From NCBI RefSeq assembly GCF_004402785.1, contig NZ_SOFP01000023.1, positions 46,721 through 110,720 on the forward strand: a DNA stretch of 64,000 bases. Reading direction: 5' to 3'. The translations under genes were made by a program, and so were the position numbers. Shown here in pieces: positions 1 through 8,258 of this stretch (within the stretch, counting starts at the first letter, position 1; every line of letters starts with the position of its first letter). A model generated the notes under the pieces. That model saw nothing but the letters and a program-made list of their open reading frames with translations. It made no database searches and was not told the DNA's origin. Origin of the DNA: Cryobacterium algoritolerans. GTDB lineage: Bacteria; Actinomycetota; Actinomycetes; Actinomycetales; Microbacteriaceae.

Positions 1-36
1 GACCACAACCACTGACACTCAATGAGGAGGATCCCC

Positions 37-1113
37 ATGACCACCACCCCCATCCCCACCCCAGCGGCCACCCCGCCGGACATCCTGCGCTGCGCCTACA
101 TGGACCTCGTCGTCACCGACCTGGCCGCGTCCCGCGAGTTCTACGTGGACATCCTCGGCCTCGTCGTGACGGAGGAGAGCGACACCGAGATCTACCTGCG
201 CAGCTTCGAGGAGTTCATCCACCACAACCTCGTGCTGCGCCAGGGCCCGGTCGCCGCGGTGTCCGCATTCGCCTTCCGGGTGCGCTCCCCCCTCGATGTC
301 GACCTCGCCGAGGCGTACTACCGCGAACTCGGCTGCCGCACCGAACGCCGCGCGAACGGTTTCGTGAAGGGGATCGGCGACTCGGTGCGCGTCGAAGACC
401 CGCTCGGCTTCCCCTACGAATTCTTCTTCGACACCCAGCACGTGGAACGCCTCGCCTGGCGCTACGACCTCCAGGGTCCGGGCGCGCTCGTGCGCCTCGA
501 TCACTTCAACCAGGTCACCCCCGACGTGGGCCTCGGCCGCGGCTACCTCGAGGACCTCGGCTTCCGGGTCACCGAGGACATCCAGGACGCGGACGGTGTC
601 ACGTACGCGGCCTGGCTGCGCCGCAAGGACACCGTGCACGACACCGCCCTGACCGGCGGCAACGGCCCACGGATGCACCACATCGCCTTCTCCACGCATG
701 AGAAGCACAACATCATCTACATCTGCGACAAGCTCGGTGCGCTGCGCAAGTCCGACCTGATCGAGCGCGGCCCCGGCCGGCACGGTGTGTCCAACGCGTT
801 CTACCTCTACCTCCGCGACCCCGACGGTCACCGGGTCGAGATCTACACCCAGGACTACTACACCGGCGACCCGGACAACCCCGTCGTCACCTGGGACGTG
901 CACGACAACCAGCGCCGCGACTGGTGGGGCAACCCGGTCGTGCCGAGCTGGTACACGGATGCCTCCCTCGTGCTCGACCTCGACGGCACCCCCCAGCCCG
1001 TGATCGAACGCACCCAGTCGAGCGAAATGGCCGTCACCGTCGGCGCCGACGGCTTCTCCTACACCCGCAAGGGCGAGGACATGCCCGAGTACAAGCTCGG
1101 CCACCAGCTGTAA
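37..1113 (+). CDS. hpaD: 3,4-dihydroxyphenylacetate (homoprotocatechuate) 2,3-dioxygenase
   Basis: Extradiol ring-cleavage dioxygenase of the vicinal oxygen chelate type. It opens homoprotocatechuate between C2 and C3 in the 4-hydroxyphenylacetate pathway. The 358-residue product matches the length and plan of the Brevibacterium/Arthrobacter enzymes. The metal ligands are visible as His156 (RLDHFNQ), His215 (RMHHIAF) and Glu268 (HRVEIY), with the second-sphere His201 (DTVHDTA), all one residue off the Brevibacterium numbering. I chose the ATG at 37, not the one at 22, because AGGAGG at 25-30 is an ideal ribosome binding site for it. The cytosolic enzyme should use Fe(II) or Mn(II). Bases 1-15 read D-H-N-H-stop and could be the tail of an upstream pathway gene, but this is too short to name. 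Confidence 0.93.
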   Translation: MTTTPIPTPAATPPDILRCAYMDLVVTDLAASREFYVDILGLVVTEESDTEIYLRSFEEFIHHNLVLRQGPVAAVSAFAFRVRSPLDVDLAEAYYRELGCRTERRANGFVKGIGDSVRVEDPLGFPYEFFFDTQHVERLAWRYDLQGPGALVRLDHFNQVTPDVGLGRGYLEDLGFRVTEDIQDADGVTYAAWLRRKDTVHDTALTGGNGPRMHHIAFSTHEKHNIIYICDKLGALRKSDLIERGPGRHGVSNAFYLYLRDPDGHRVEIYTQDYYTGDPDNPVVTWDVHDNQRRDWWGNPVVPSWYTDASLVLDLDGTPQPVIERTQSSEMAVTVGADGFSYTRKGEDMPEYKLGHQL

Positions 1114-1140
1114 CCGCGGCCGCGGCTCGAAACGGTCCCA

Positions 1141-1194
1141 CCCCGTACCGGTCGAGGGTTCCCGTACCGCCGGGTACTCTCGACCGGAATGGGG
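1141..1194. terminator. Bidirectional terminator between convergent genes
   Basis: A nine-base perfect stem (CCGGTCGAG at 1148-1156 with CTCGACCGG at 1179-1187) is extended by outer CCCC/GGGG bases. It lies between the convergent hpaD and anti-sigma genes. There is no clear T run, so the call rests on stem strength and position. Confidence 0.6.
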
Positions 1195-1202
1195 CCTCCA
1201 GG

Positions 1203-2093
1203 TCAGGTGCTGTGCAGTTGGCCGCGCACGATCGAGTCGCCGGAGTGCGCGGGGTCGCCGTTGTCCGGCTCGGCGGATACGTCGACGAGCGGGTACTGGG
1301 CCAGGTCGAGCCCGTCGGGGATCGAGAACCGGCCGGCGGCGCCGCCCAGCAGCCCGATGCTGACCAGGCCGGACGCATCGGCCTTGATCAGCCACACCTC
1401 GCGGAGGGGGGCGCGGCCGGTCGCCCCGGTGAGGTCGACCACAACGTCACGGTGGCCGTCGGCGGCCTTCTCCACGTAGGCCGTGCCGCCGGCGTTCCAG
1501 CCGGGGAACGGGTCCAGTCTCGCCTCGGCGATCTTCGCCTCAGCGACGACGGGGGGCGCCACATCCTGCCGCAGCGACTCCCACCAGATGCCCCCGCCGA
1601 TGCCGCCGACCAGGCCGACGATCCCGGCCGCGACGGTCAGCGGCAGCCAGAAGCGGACGCGGCGCGGCCGTGCGAGACCGTCGATCCGGGCAACCGGCCG
1701 GATCCCGCTGTCGGGCGCGGACGCAGCGGCGGACGCCCGGGCAGCAGGAGAAGCGGGCGCGGCTGCGGACGCTGACAGGACGTCGGGCTCCGCGGCATCC
1801 GTCACCGGTGCCGCTCCCGCCGGTGCCGCACTCGCCGGATAGTCGGAACGCCGGGGCGTGTCCGCGACCGCGTCGGAGAGCCCGAGCGCCGAATGGATGT
1901 GACCCCAGACGGCGTCGCGTGGCTCGATGAGGTCGACGTTGCGCGCCGCGCGACCGACCGCAATGGTGTGCTGCAGCGAGATCAGTTCGAGCGAGCACTC
2001 GGGGCATTCGGCCAGGTGGAGGCGCTCCGGTTCGGTGAGGTCGAGCTCAGCCATGGCAATGAGCGCAAGATCGTCCCGGTCAATGTGTGCCAT
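1203..2093 (-). CDS. rskA: RskA-type anti-sigma factor
   Basis: Membrane anti-sigma factor expected to hold the ECF sigma factor encoded just upstream. The 296-residue product has an N-terminal zinc-type anti-sigma domain with HLAECPEC (HxxxCxxC) near residue 26, and an Ala/Pro-rich linker. One membrane span lies near residues 168-191, followed by an extracytoplasmic RskA C-terminal domain of about 100 residues. Its start overlaps the sigma stop by 14 bases, so the pair is translationally coupled. In Mycobacterium tuberculosis the equivalent protein is released by regulated proteolysis; whether this one is processed the same way cannot be seen. It is the last gene of the DUF4397-sortase-sigma operon. 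Confidence 0.88.
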   Translation of the reverse strand: MAHIDRDDLALIAMAELDLTEPERLHLAECPECSLELISLQHTIAVGRAARNVDLIEPRDAVWGHIHSALGLSDAVADTPRRSDYPASAAPAGAAPVTDAAEPDVLSASAAAPASPAARASAAASAPDSGIRPVARIDGLARPRRVRFWLPLTVAAGIVGLVGGIGGGIWWESLRQDVAPPVVAEAKIAEARLDPFPGWNAGGTAYVEKAADGHRDVVVDLTGATGRAPLREVWLIKADASGLVSIGLLGGAAGRFSIPDGLDLAQYPLVDVSAEPDNGDPAHSGDSIVRGQLHST

Positions 2094-2742
2094 CGTTCGC
2101 CTCCAATCTGGTGCGCAGCCTGGTCAGGCTTCGTCGAATATGACTCTTCACGGTGCCGAGGGGCAGTCCGAGGCTATCGGCAATCTGGGCGTGCGTCAGG
2201 TCGTCGTAGAACGCCAGTTGCATCACCCGCTGCGGCACCGGTTCAAGCCGTTGCAGTTCGTCGCTGATCATCAGCCGGTCGGCCACCTCGGCCGATTCGT
2301 CGGGCTGGCTGAATCGGAGTTCGCCCATCGCGGCCGCCTCGATCCGGCGGCGTCGGGAGCGGGCTTCGTGCGCATCTGCCACCGCATGCCGGGTGATGCC
2401 GACGAGCCAGGCCGGAAGCCGGGCGCGGGACGGGTCGAAACCCGACCGGCCCTTCCAGGCGGCGATGAACACCTTCTGGGTCACGTCCTCTGCCTCGCCC
2501 GGGTCGCCGAGCGAGCGCACGGCAATGGTGTGCACGAGCGCGGCCCAGCGAGCGTATACCTCGGCGAGCGCGCGTTCGTCTCCACCGCGGAAGGCGGTGG
2601 CCAACCGCGCGTGGTCGTCTACGTCGGCGACTGCGCTCACAATGCCGGGGTGCCCTTCGGTCGAAAGCTGCGATGGCCGGTCGTACACCTCAGACCTCAC
2701 CGGATTGCGGGCCTCGACCACCGTCGATCTCAGCATAGCCAC
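2080..2742 (-). CDS. sigK: ECF RNA polymerase sigma factor, SigK-like
   Basis: ECF sigma factor with region 2 (ALVHTIAVRSLGD through the DVTQKVF segment) and region 4 (LTHAQIADSLGLPLGTVKSH, a typical helix-turn-helix) in about 220 residues. It is paired with an RskA anti-sigma, so it belongs with the SigK/ECF19 group by context. The gene begins nine bases after the sortase stop. The first roughly 30 residues look unlike the family and a later start is possible. The likely targets are the two DUF4397 genes, whose upstream regions share GCATCC-N17-GGAA(A/G)T, close to the mycobacterial SigK consensus CCATCC/CCGAAT. That would make the operon autoregulated. Confidence 0.87.
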   Translation of the reverse strand: MAMLRSTVVEARNPVRSEVYDRPSQLSTEGHPGIVSAVADVDDHARLATAFRGGDERALAEVYARWAALVHTIAVRSLGDPGEAEDVTQKVFIAAWKGRSGFDPSRARLPAWLVGITRHAVADAHEARSRRRRIEAAAMGELRFSQPDESAEVADRLMISDELQRLEPVPQRVMQLAFYDDLTHAQIADSLGLPLGTVKSHIRRSLTRLRTRLEANDGTH

Positions 2743-2751
2743 ACCTTTTCA

Positions 2752-3417
2752 TTATGGGATCGGATCCGCGGCGACGATCACGTTGGACAGATAACGTCTC
2801 GCCCCGTAGTCGAACTCGCCGCCGCAGGTCACGAGGGTCAGCCGGGCCGCGCCCGAACGATCGAAGATCGCGTCCCACGGGACCTCCGGTTTGAGGATCG
2901 ACTGCACGCCGGTCACCGCGTAGCGCCGCTGCGTTCCATCGCTCAGCGTCAGCGAGACCTGGGTGCCTGCAGTCGCTTCGGCGAGACGGGCGAACGGGCC
3001 GATGTCGTAGACGAGGGAGTCGACATGCGCGGCGATCACGGTCGCGCCGACCTTGCCGGCCGGTGACGGGCCGTAACGGTACCAGGCGGCCACCGCGGGG
3101 TTCTTCGGCAGCTCCATCACGTTCTCCGCGGTCTGGCCGACCGCCTCGACCACCATATCGATGCCGAGGCTGTCCACTCGGATCCGAACGGGGGCGAGCG
3201 GCACAGGCTCCTGGTTGGCGCTGAGGGCGGCGCTCACGGTCGGCACCGCAACCTCGGGAGTCTGCTGTGGGACGGGCGCAATGGATGCCGGATCCGGCGC
3301 GGACGAGACCGTTGGCGCCGGTGCGGATGCCGCGGACTCCCGAAGCCCCGAGCATCCGCTGAGCACGACGAGGGCCACAGCCAGCATCGCGACCGCGCCA
3401 GCTGTGGTCCTCTTCAT
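2752..3417 (-). CDS. Class F sortase with lipoprotein signal peptide
   Basis: Cysteine transpeptidase acting outside the membrane, expected to anchor or crosslink surface proteins. In 221 residues it shows an N-terminal lipoprotein signal with lipobox LSGC (Cys22), a Pro/Ala-rich linker, and a sortase fold from about residue 75. The catalytic residues are His131 (VIAAHVDS), Cys198 (TLVTCGG) and Arg207 or Arg208 (GARRYLSNVIV). The TLVTCGG-x-FD pattern fits class F. Most class F enzymes use a transmembrane anchor, so the lipid anchor is worth noting. It sits between a membrane-anchored DUF4397 protein and the sigma factor, 12 and 9 bases away. The substrate is not proven: the neighbouring protein ends with QTG-hydrophobic-Arg rather than a clean LPxTG. 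Confidence 0.88.
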   Translation of the reverse strand: MKRTTAGAVAMLAVALVVLSGCSGLRESAASAPAPTVSSAPDPASIAPVPQQTPEVAVPTVSAALSANQEPVPLAPVRIRVDSLGIDMVVEAVGQTAENVMELPKNPAVAAWYRYGPSPAGKVGATVIAAHVDSLVYDIGPFARLAEATAGTQVSLTLSDGTQRRYAVTGVQSILKPEVPWDAIFDRSGAARLTLVTCGGEFDYGARRYLSNVIVAADPIP

Positions 3418-3429
3418 CGTGCGCCCCGG

Positions 3430-4275
3430 CTAGCGGCGCCCGGCCGCAGCCGAGCGCCGCAGCCCGACGACCGCGATGGTACCCAGTGCCAGCAGCAGGG
3501 CGGCGAAGCCGCCGAGCCACAGCCCGGTCTGGTCGGCGGGCTTGTTCGTGGCGACCAGCCCGGCCTCACCGGCGGGGATGCTGCCGGGGTTCGAGTGGAG
3601 TCCGGCGATCGTCTGTACACCGAGGGCCAGGTTCTTGTCGGTCAGGCTGCCCCACGCGTAGACGATCGTGTTCGTGCCCTCCGCGACGTTGACGTCGGCC
3701 GGGCCGATCACGGGGGCCGTCGTTCCCGTTGCGGCGACCGCCGCCGAGATGGTGCCGGCCGGCAGCGTCAGCACCGACTCCTTCGGGTTGACCAGGTTGG
3801 TGATGGCGGCGGCACCGTTGGCGAGCACGTCGACCGCGGGGGCGGCCGCCACGTGGCGCACGGTCAGCCGCCCCTGGCCGGCCTCCAGTTTGCCGATGTC
3901 GTTGGTGAAGAGCGTCGCGGTCGGCTTGCCTGCGGCGTCGAGGTGGGCGACTGCGGTGTAGTCCTTACCTGCCTCGAGGGGCAGGTCGACCGGGCCGATG
4001 GCCGGCTTACTCGCGTCGGCCGCGTCGGAGGCGGTGATCGCGACCTTGTAGGTGCCGGCCGGCAGTTCGAGCGGACCGGCGAGGTCGCCCGGCTTGAAGT
4101 TGTCGAGCGTGAGCTTGTCGTTCACGTACACGTCGACGGTGAGGCCGGGAACGCCGTGGAAAACGGATAGTTTCGCGACCGGGTCGACGGCCTGGGCAGG
4201 TGCGAGACCGGCCAGGGCGACGAGCGCGCCGAGGGAGAGGGCCGTCACGCCGATCGTCAGGGACTTGTGCATCAT
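3430..4275 (-). CDS. DUF4397 surface protein with C-terminal membrane anchor
   Basis: Secreted protein of 281 residues. It has a signal peptide (cleavage near AQA-VD at residue 29) and two similar DUF4397 halves, each containing an LPAGT segment and a VDVY/VDVLANG strand. A hydrophobic segment lies near residues 250-272, ending in an Arg-rich tail (LRRSAAAGRR). PADQTG directly before the hydrophobic stretch is in the position of a sortase signal but does not match LPxTG or LAxTG. The function of DUF4397 is unknown; it resembles fasciclin-type adhesion proteins in being a secreted repeat domain. It is the first gene of the sortase-sigma-anti-sigma operon, preceded by a good RBS (GGAGG) and a SigK-like promoter at 4349-4377. 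Confidence 0.86.
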   Translation of the reverse strand: MMHKSLTIGVTALSLGALVALAGLAPAQAVDPVAKLSVFHGVPGLTVDVYVNDKLTLDNFKPGDLAGPLELPAGTYKVAITASDAADASKPAIGPVDLPLEAGKDYTAVAHLDAAGKPTATLFTNDIGKLEAGQGRLTVRHVAAAPAVDVLANGAAAITNLVNPKESVLTLPAGTISAAVAATGTTAPVIGPADVNVAEGTNTIVYAWGSLTDKNLALGVQTIAGLHSNPGSIPAGEAGLVATNKPADQTGLWLGGFAALLLALGTIAVVGLRRSAAAGRR

Positions 4276-4348
4276 TTCCTCCTGGTGTGTCAGTTAGGGG
4301 TGACCTCGCGGGTGACCCCGTGGGTGTGCCGGGGCACTCTTACCAACT

Positions 4349-4377
4349 ACTTCCGCGCCTGGCCCCGGATTGGATGC
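4349..4377 (-). promoter_or_regulatory. Predicted SigK-type promoter of the DUF4397-sortase operon
   Basis: On the minus strand this reads GCATCC (4377-4372), 17 bases, then GGAAGT (4354-4349), about 73 bases before the start codon. The same pattern with identical spacing lies upstream of the second DUF4397 gene. Confidence 0.6.
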
Positions 4378-4554
4378 ACCCGAATCAGACTTCTTCCCCT
4401 TCGACCACGCCGCAGATCACGGGGATCACAACACGGACCACACCGTAGGCACCACGCCGCAGTCACGTCGAGGGCCGCGCGCCAGCATTCGCTGTGCGCG
4501 CGGCCCCCGAGGGTCCGCCGTCGCCCGGGGCGTACCTGGGCTCGGTGGCGATCC

Positions 4555-5280
4555 CTACTTGTGGTGCTGGCGCCCGCCCCCGGTCAGGTCGATCGTCTGC
4601 ACGGCGAATGCGAGGTTGTCATCAGCCAGGCTGCCCCACGCGTAGACAATCGTGTTCGTGCGCTTGGCAATCGTGACGTCAGCCGGTCCGATCAGCGGGT
4701 CGGTCGTTCCGGTCGCGGCCACGACGGCCGAGATCGTGCCGACGGGCAGCGTCAGCTCTTCCTCGTCGGGGTTGCTCAGGTCGGTCACCGCGGCTTGCCC
4801 GTTCGCAAGAACGTCCACGGCCGGGGCCGCGGCGATGTGACGCACGGTGAGCCGTCCGTTCCTCTTGCCTGCCTTGTCCGTGTTGTTCATGAACAGCGTG
4901 GCCGTCGGGTCGCCGGCCTCGGTGAGGTGGGCGGCGACCGTGTAGTTATCGCCCGCCTCCACGGTCAGATCGATCGGGCCGATCACCGGGTCACTGTCGT
5001 CCGTCGCGTCCGCGGCGGTGACGGCCACCGAGTAGGTCCCGGCGTCGAGGGTGAGAGGGTCGGAGAAACTGCCTGGCGCAAAGTTGTCCAGGGTGAGCTT
5101 CCCGTCGACATAGACGTCGACGGTGAGACCCGGCACGCCGTGGAAGACGGTGAGGACGGCGGTTCCTGTGTCGGAGTGGTGCCCGTCGCCACCACGATCT
5201 TCGCCGGCGCTGGCCGGCAGGATTCCTGCGAGAGCGACGAGTACGCCGGCTGCGGTGCCAATTGCGATGGTCCTGTGCAT
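4555..5280 (-). CDS. DUF4397 secreted protein without membrane anchor
   Basis: Paralogue of the neighbouring DUF4397 protein, 241 residues. It has a signal peptide (PASA-GED near residue 26), a short charged linker, and the same two-half DUF4397 architecture (VFHGVPGLTVDVYVDGKLTL, then HIAAAPAVDVLANG). It ends soon after the second half (GGGRQHHK) with no transmembrane segment, so it is probably released or held by another component. The start at 5280 is set by a strong RBS (AGGAGG six bases upstream) and by the signal peptide; the frame is open further upstream but that part is not coding-like. The 270-base gap to the next gene and its own promoter suggest a separate transcript under the same sigma factor. 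Confidence 0.86.
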   Translation of the reverse strand: MHRTIAIGTAAGVLVALAGILPASAGEDRGGDGHHSDTGTAVLTVFHGVPGLTVDVYVDGKLTLDNFAPGSFSDPLTLDAGTYSVAVTAADATDDSDPVIGPIDLTVEAGDNYTVAAHLTEAGDPTATLFMNNTDKAGKRNGRLTVRHIAAAPAVDVLANGQAAVTDLSNPDEEELTLPVGTISAVVAATGTTDPLIGPADVTIAKRTNTIVYAWGSLADDNLAFAVQTIDLTGGGRQHHK

Positions 5281-5331
5281 GGTTACCTCCTGCATTTCGT
5301 TGGACGGGAGACCGTGTGGCCTCCCGCTACC

Positions 5332-5360
5332 ATTTCCAACAAAAGCGTCGTTTTGGATGC
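5332..5360 (-). promoter_or_regulatory. Predicted SigK-type promoter of the second DUF4397 gene
   Basis: On the minus strand this reads GCATCC (5360-5355), 17 bases, then GGAAAT (5337-5332), 51 bases before the start codon. It is the twin of the motif at 4349-4377. The longer shared block GGGTGCATCCAA supports conservation. Confidence 0.6.
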
Positions 5361-5407
5361 ACCCCCGTGAAGAAAAGTTTGACACGGCCCCCCGAACAGG
5401 GGATGAG

Positions 5408-6160
5408 TCAGGCCAGGAACTCCAGCGCGGCCCGCTTGAACTCGCGGGAGGTGAGCGCGTTCACGTGGTCGCGGCCGGGCAGCTGCAGGTATTCCGAGCC
5501 GCGGGCACGGGCCAGTTGGGCCACCCCGGCCGGAATCGGGTCGGCGCCGCCGGCCACGTAGAGCACCGGGATGCCGGGCGGCACGTCGAGCGTCGCCCCG
5601 GCGAACCCCTCCACGCAGGCCAGCAGGGCGGCCCGGTCGCCGCCGGCACCGATCGCGGCGGCGAGAACGGCCGCGATCATCGGGTCAGCCGGGGTCTCGC
5701 CGGCCAGGAACCGCGTCATGGTCTCCCGGTCCCAGGACTCGAACAGTTCGGTCGGCCCCGCACCGCCGAGCACCAGCCGAACCACCCGGTTCGGCGCCAG
5801 GCCGGCAAGTGCCGCCGCAACCCGCGAACCCATCGAATAGGCCACCACATCGACCTGGTCCAGGCCGAGCGCGTCGAGCACGACCACGAGGTCGGCGGCC
5901 ATCTGCCGGGGGGCGTAGTCGGCGACCCGGTGCGGTTTGTCGCTTCGTCCGTGGCCGCGGAGGTCTGGCGTGACCACGCCGCGGCCGGCCTCCTCAAGGA
6001 AACGCACCCAGCCGGTGCCCATCCAGCTGACCCTGGCGGTCGACGCGAACCCGTGCACGAGCAGGATCGGGCGATCCCCCGGCACGAAGTCGTAAGCGAT
6101 CCTCAGGCCGTCGAGGCGACGCGCGAAGGAGCCCGGCACTGGTGCAGGTCCGGCCCCCAC
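5408..6160 (-). CDS. Alpha/beta hydrolase
   Basis: Cytosolic alpha/beta-fold hydrolase of 250 residues. Visible elements are the oxyanion segment LLVHGFAS, the PDLRGHGRSD loop, the nucleophile elbow AYSMGS (Ser109), a late Asp (GGADPI) and His (GRDHVNAL). The substrate is unknown; the layout fits small-ester or C-C hydrolases. The GTG start directly follows the TAG stop of the nicotinamidase gene, so the two are very likely cotranscribed and perhaps coupled. There is no convincing separate RBS. Confidence 0.82.
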   Translation of the reverse strand: MGAGPAPVPGSFARRLDGLRIAYDFVPGDRPILLVHGFASTARVSWMGTGWVRFLEEAGRGVVTPDLRGHGRSDKPHRVADYAPRQMAADLVVVLDALGLDQVDVVAYSMGSRVAAALAGLAPNRVVRLVLGGAGPTELFESWDRETMTRFLAGETPADPMIAAVLAAAIGAGGDRAALLACVEGFAGATLDVPPGIPVLYVAGGADPIPAGVAQLARARGSEYLQLPGRDHVNALTSREFKRAALEFLA

Positions 6161-6751
6161 CTAGGCGACCATGTCTGACGTGGCCAGGACGGCCCCCGAG
6201 TGGGCCAGTTCGGCCAGGGCCGCCTCGCTGGTCTCCGGGCTGACCCCGGCGATCAGGTCGGTGAGCACGCGCAGGTGCTGGCCGTGGTCGAGGGCGTCGA
6301 GGCCGCTCGCCCGCACACAGTGGTCGGTGGCCAGCCCGACGATGTCGACATCCGTCACACCGTTCGTGATCAGCAACTCGCCGGTCTTCTCGCCGCCCTC
6401 CGAGACACCGTCGAAGACCGAGTAGCCGGCCTCTCCCTGGCCCTTTCGGATGTGGATGGTGTGTTCGGGCAGTGTCAGCGCCGGGTGGTATCCGGCGCCC
6501 GGGGTGCCCGCGACGCAGTGCACCGGCCAGCTCTCTGCGTAGTCGGGTTCGCCGGACAGGGCGAAGTGGCCGCCGTTGTCGCTGTCGGGGTCATGCCAGT
6601 CCCGGGATGCGAAGACGCAACCGTAGATGTTCGGATGCTTCGCCAGGAGCGCGCTCACCCCGGCGGCCACGGCGGACCCGCCCTCAACGGCCAGCGCGCC
6701 ACCCTCTGTGAAATCGTTCTGGACGTCGATGATGAACAGTGCCCGTGTCAC
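6161..6751 (-). CDS. pncA: Nicotinamidase (isochorismatase family)
   Basis: Hydrolyses nicotinamide to nicotinate for NAD salvage, and would activate pyrazinamide if present. The 196-residue product has the triad Asp9 (IIDVQNDF), Lys103 (RKGQ) and Cys145 (TDHCVRAS), plus metal ligands Asp51 and His53 (SRDWHDP) and His62 (GGHF). The GTG start at 6751 is chosen because AAGGAGCC lies about five bases upstream and the protein then begins VTRALFIIDVQ, as in the family. It is followed immediately by the alpha/beta hydrolase. Confidence 0.93.
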   Translation of the reverse strand: MTRALFIIDVQNDFTEGGALAVEGGSAVAAGVSALLAKHPNIYGCVFASRDWHDPDSDNGGHFALSGEPDYAESWPVHCVAGTPGAGYHPALTLPEHTIHIRKGQGEAGYSVFDGVSEGGEKTGELLITNGVTDVDIVGLATDHCVRASGLDALDHGQHLRVLTDLIAGVSPETSEAALAELAHSGAVLATSDMVA

Positions 6752-6779
6752 AGGTGGCTCCTTCGGTCGCCGGATGGGA

Positions 6780-8219
6780 TCAGGTGTTCGATAGGTTGTC
6801 ACCGCAGCGGTAGAAGCCGGCGGTGATGGTGTCGATCGCCTGCTTCGCATTATCGCCCACATCCCCGAGCGCGTATACGGCGAAGGTGAGCGGCGTGCCG
6901 TCTGCGGCGTGGATCACGCCGGCCAGGGTGTAGCCGGTGTCGATCCAGCCCGTCTTGGCGAAGACGGAACCGTCGGCGACGGCATTGTCCCCCGTGAACC
7001 GGTCGCTGTAGGACAGCGACCCGCTGTCCCCGCCGGCGACGGGCAACCCGTCGAAGATCACACCGAGGTTCCCCTCCCTGGCGCTGATCTTGACGAACAG
7101 CTTCGTCAGGTAGGACGGCGGCACGGCGTTATTGTCACTCAGTCCGGAGCCGTCGGCGATGAGGATGCCGGCGGTGTCGATGCCGTACGGGGCAAGCCCG
7201 GCGAGGGTGGACTTCTGCAGCGCCCCGAAGGTGTTCCCGGCCCCGGATTTCACCGCGACGAGCCGGGCGAGCATCTCGGCCAGCGCGTTGTCCGACACGA
7301 GCAGCGCCTGTTTTATCAGGCTGGACACCGGCTGGGACCGCACGGAGGCGAGCTCTGTGGCCCCTGCCGTGGCCGTGCCGCGACTGATCTCCACGTTGCC
7401 GCCGAGCGCGTCGGCGAACGCCTGCCCGGCGCGCCCGATCGGGTCGCTGCTGCGGGCGGAGGTGCCGCGGCCCGGGCTGTCCCGGTCGCCGTCGACCTGG
7501 AGGGCGGTTATCTCGGGCATGTACCCGTCGCCGAGTTCCTTGCGGTTCCAGCTCGGGTCCCAGCCAGGATCGCCGAAGTAGGAGGAATCGAGCACCAGCC
7601 TGGTGATCGGCGGATGCGCCGGGTCGGCCTGCCACGCCGCGATGGTCTTCGCGGCAAGGTCGTCGAGGTGCGCGGCGCCGGTATACACCGATTCGTCGCC
7701 GGTTGGGGTGCGGGAGAGGGTGAGGTCTCCCCCGCCGACCAGCACCACCGATCCCGGTTCGCTGCCGGCGACCACGGTCGTTGTGGCACGGTAGTCGGGG
7801 CCCAGCACGCCGAGCGCGGCCGCCGAAGTCAGCACCTTGAGCACGCTCGCGGTGCGGGACGGCGTGCTCCCGCCGCGATCGAAGAGAACCTCACCGGTGG
7901 TGGCGTTGAGTACCTGGGCCTGGAAGTTCGCGAGCCGGGGGTCGGCGGCCAACCCGGCCACAGAGCAGGTGCGGAGGCGGCTGGCCGCGCTGGCAGCGGC
8001 CGGCGCGGGCCGGGTGGGCGGCAGGGTCGGGGGCTGACTCTGGGTGGCCTGGACCCGCAGTGCGGTGGGTTCCCGGGTGGAGGTGGTTGAGGCTCCCGCA
8101 ACGACGGCCCCGGTGCCGAGGAGGGCGAACACCGCCGCACCGGCGCCGATCAGCGCCGACGCGCGGTGGCGGGCGATGAAGGAGGCGATGCCAGGCCGCG
8201 GGGTGTCCTGTTCTTCCAC
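6780..8219 (-). CDS. dacB: D-alanyl-D-alanine carboxypeptidase/endopeptidase (PBP4 type)
   Basis: Peptidase family S13 enzyme that trims or cleaves peptidoglycan stem peptides outside the membrane. It has 479 residues: a short cytosolic N-terminus, one membrane anchor near residues 21-42, a Pro/Thr-rich linker, then the catalytic domain. The three penicillin-binding motifs are present: SVLK (Ser125-Lys128), SDN (LLVSDNALAE) and KTG (FAKTGWID). A large insertion after the first motif is typical of PBP4. It lies 28 bases upstream of the pncA start on the same strand and could share a transcript. Confidence 0.92.
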   Translation of the reverse strand: MEEQDTPRPGIASFIARHRASALIGAGAAVFALLGTGAVVAGASTTSTREPTALRVQATQSQPPTLPPTRPAPAAASAASRLRTCSVAGLAADPRLANFQAQVLNATTGEVLFDRGGSTPSRTASVLKVLTSAAALGVLGPDYRATTTVVAGSEPGSVVLVGGGDLTLSRTPTGDESVYTGAAHLDDLAAKTIAAWQADPAHPPITRLVLDSSYFGDPGWDPSWNRKELGDGYMPEITALQVDGDRDSPGRGTSARSSDPIGRAGQAFADALGGNVEISRGTATAGATELASVRSQPVSSLIKQALLVSDNALAEMLARLVAVKSGAGNTFGALQKSTLAGLAPYGIDTAGILIADGSGLSDNNAVPPSYLTKLFVKISAREGNLGVIFDGLPVAGGDSGSLSYSDRFTGDNAVADGSVFAKTGWIDTGYTLAGVIHAADGTPLTFAVYALGDVGDNAKQAIDTITAGFYRCGDNLSNT

Positions 8220-8258
8220 CCGTGTACTTTACCTGCCGCTCATCTGAGGCGACCTCGG

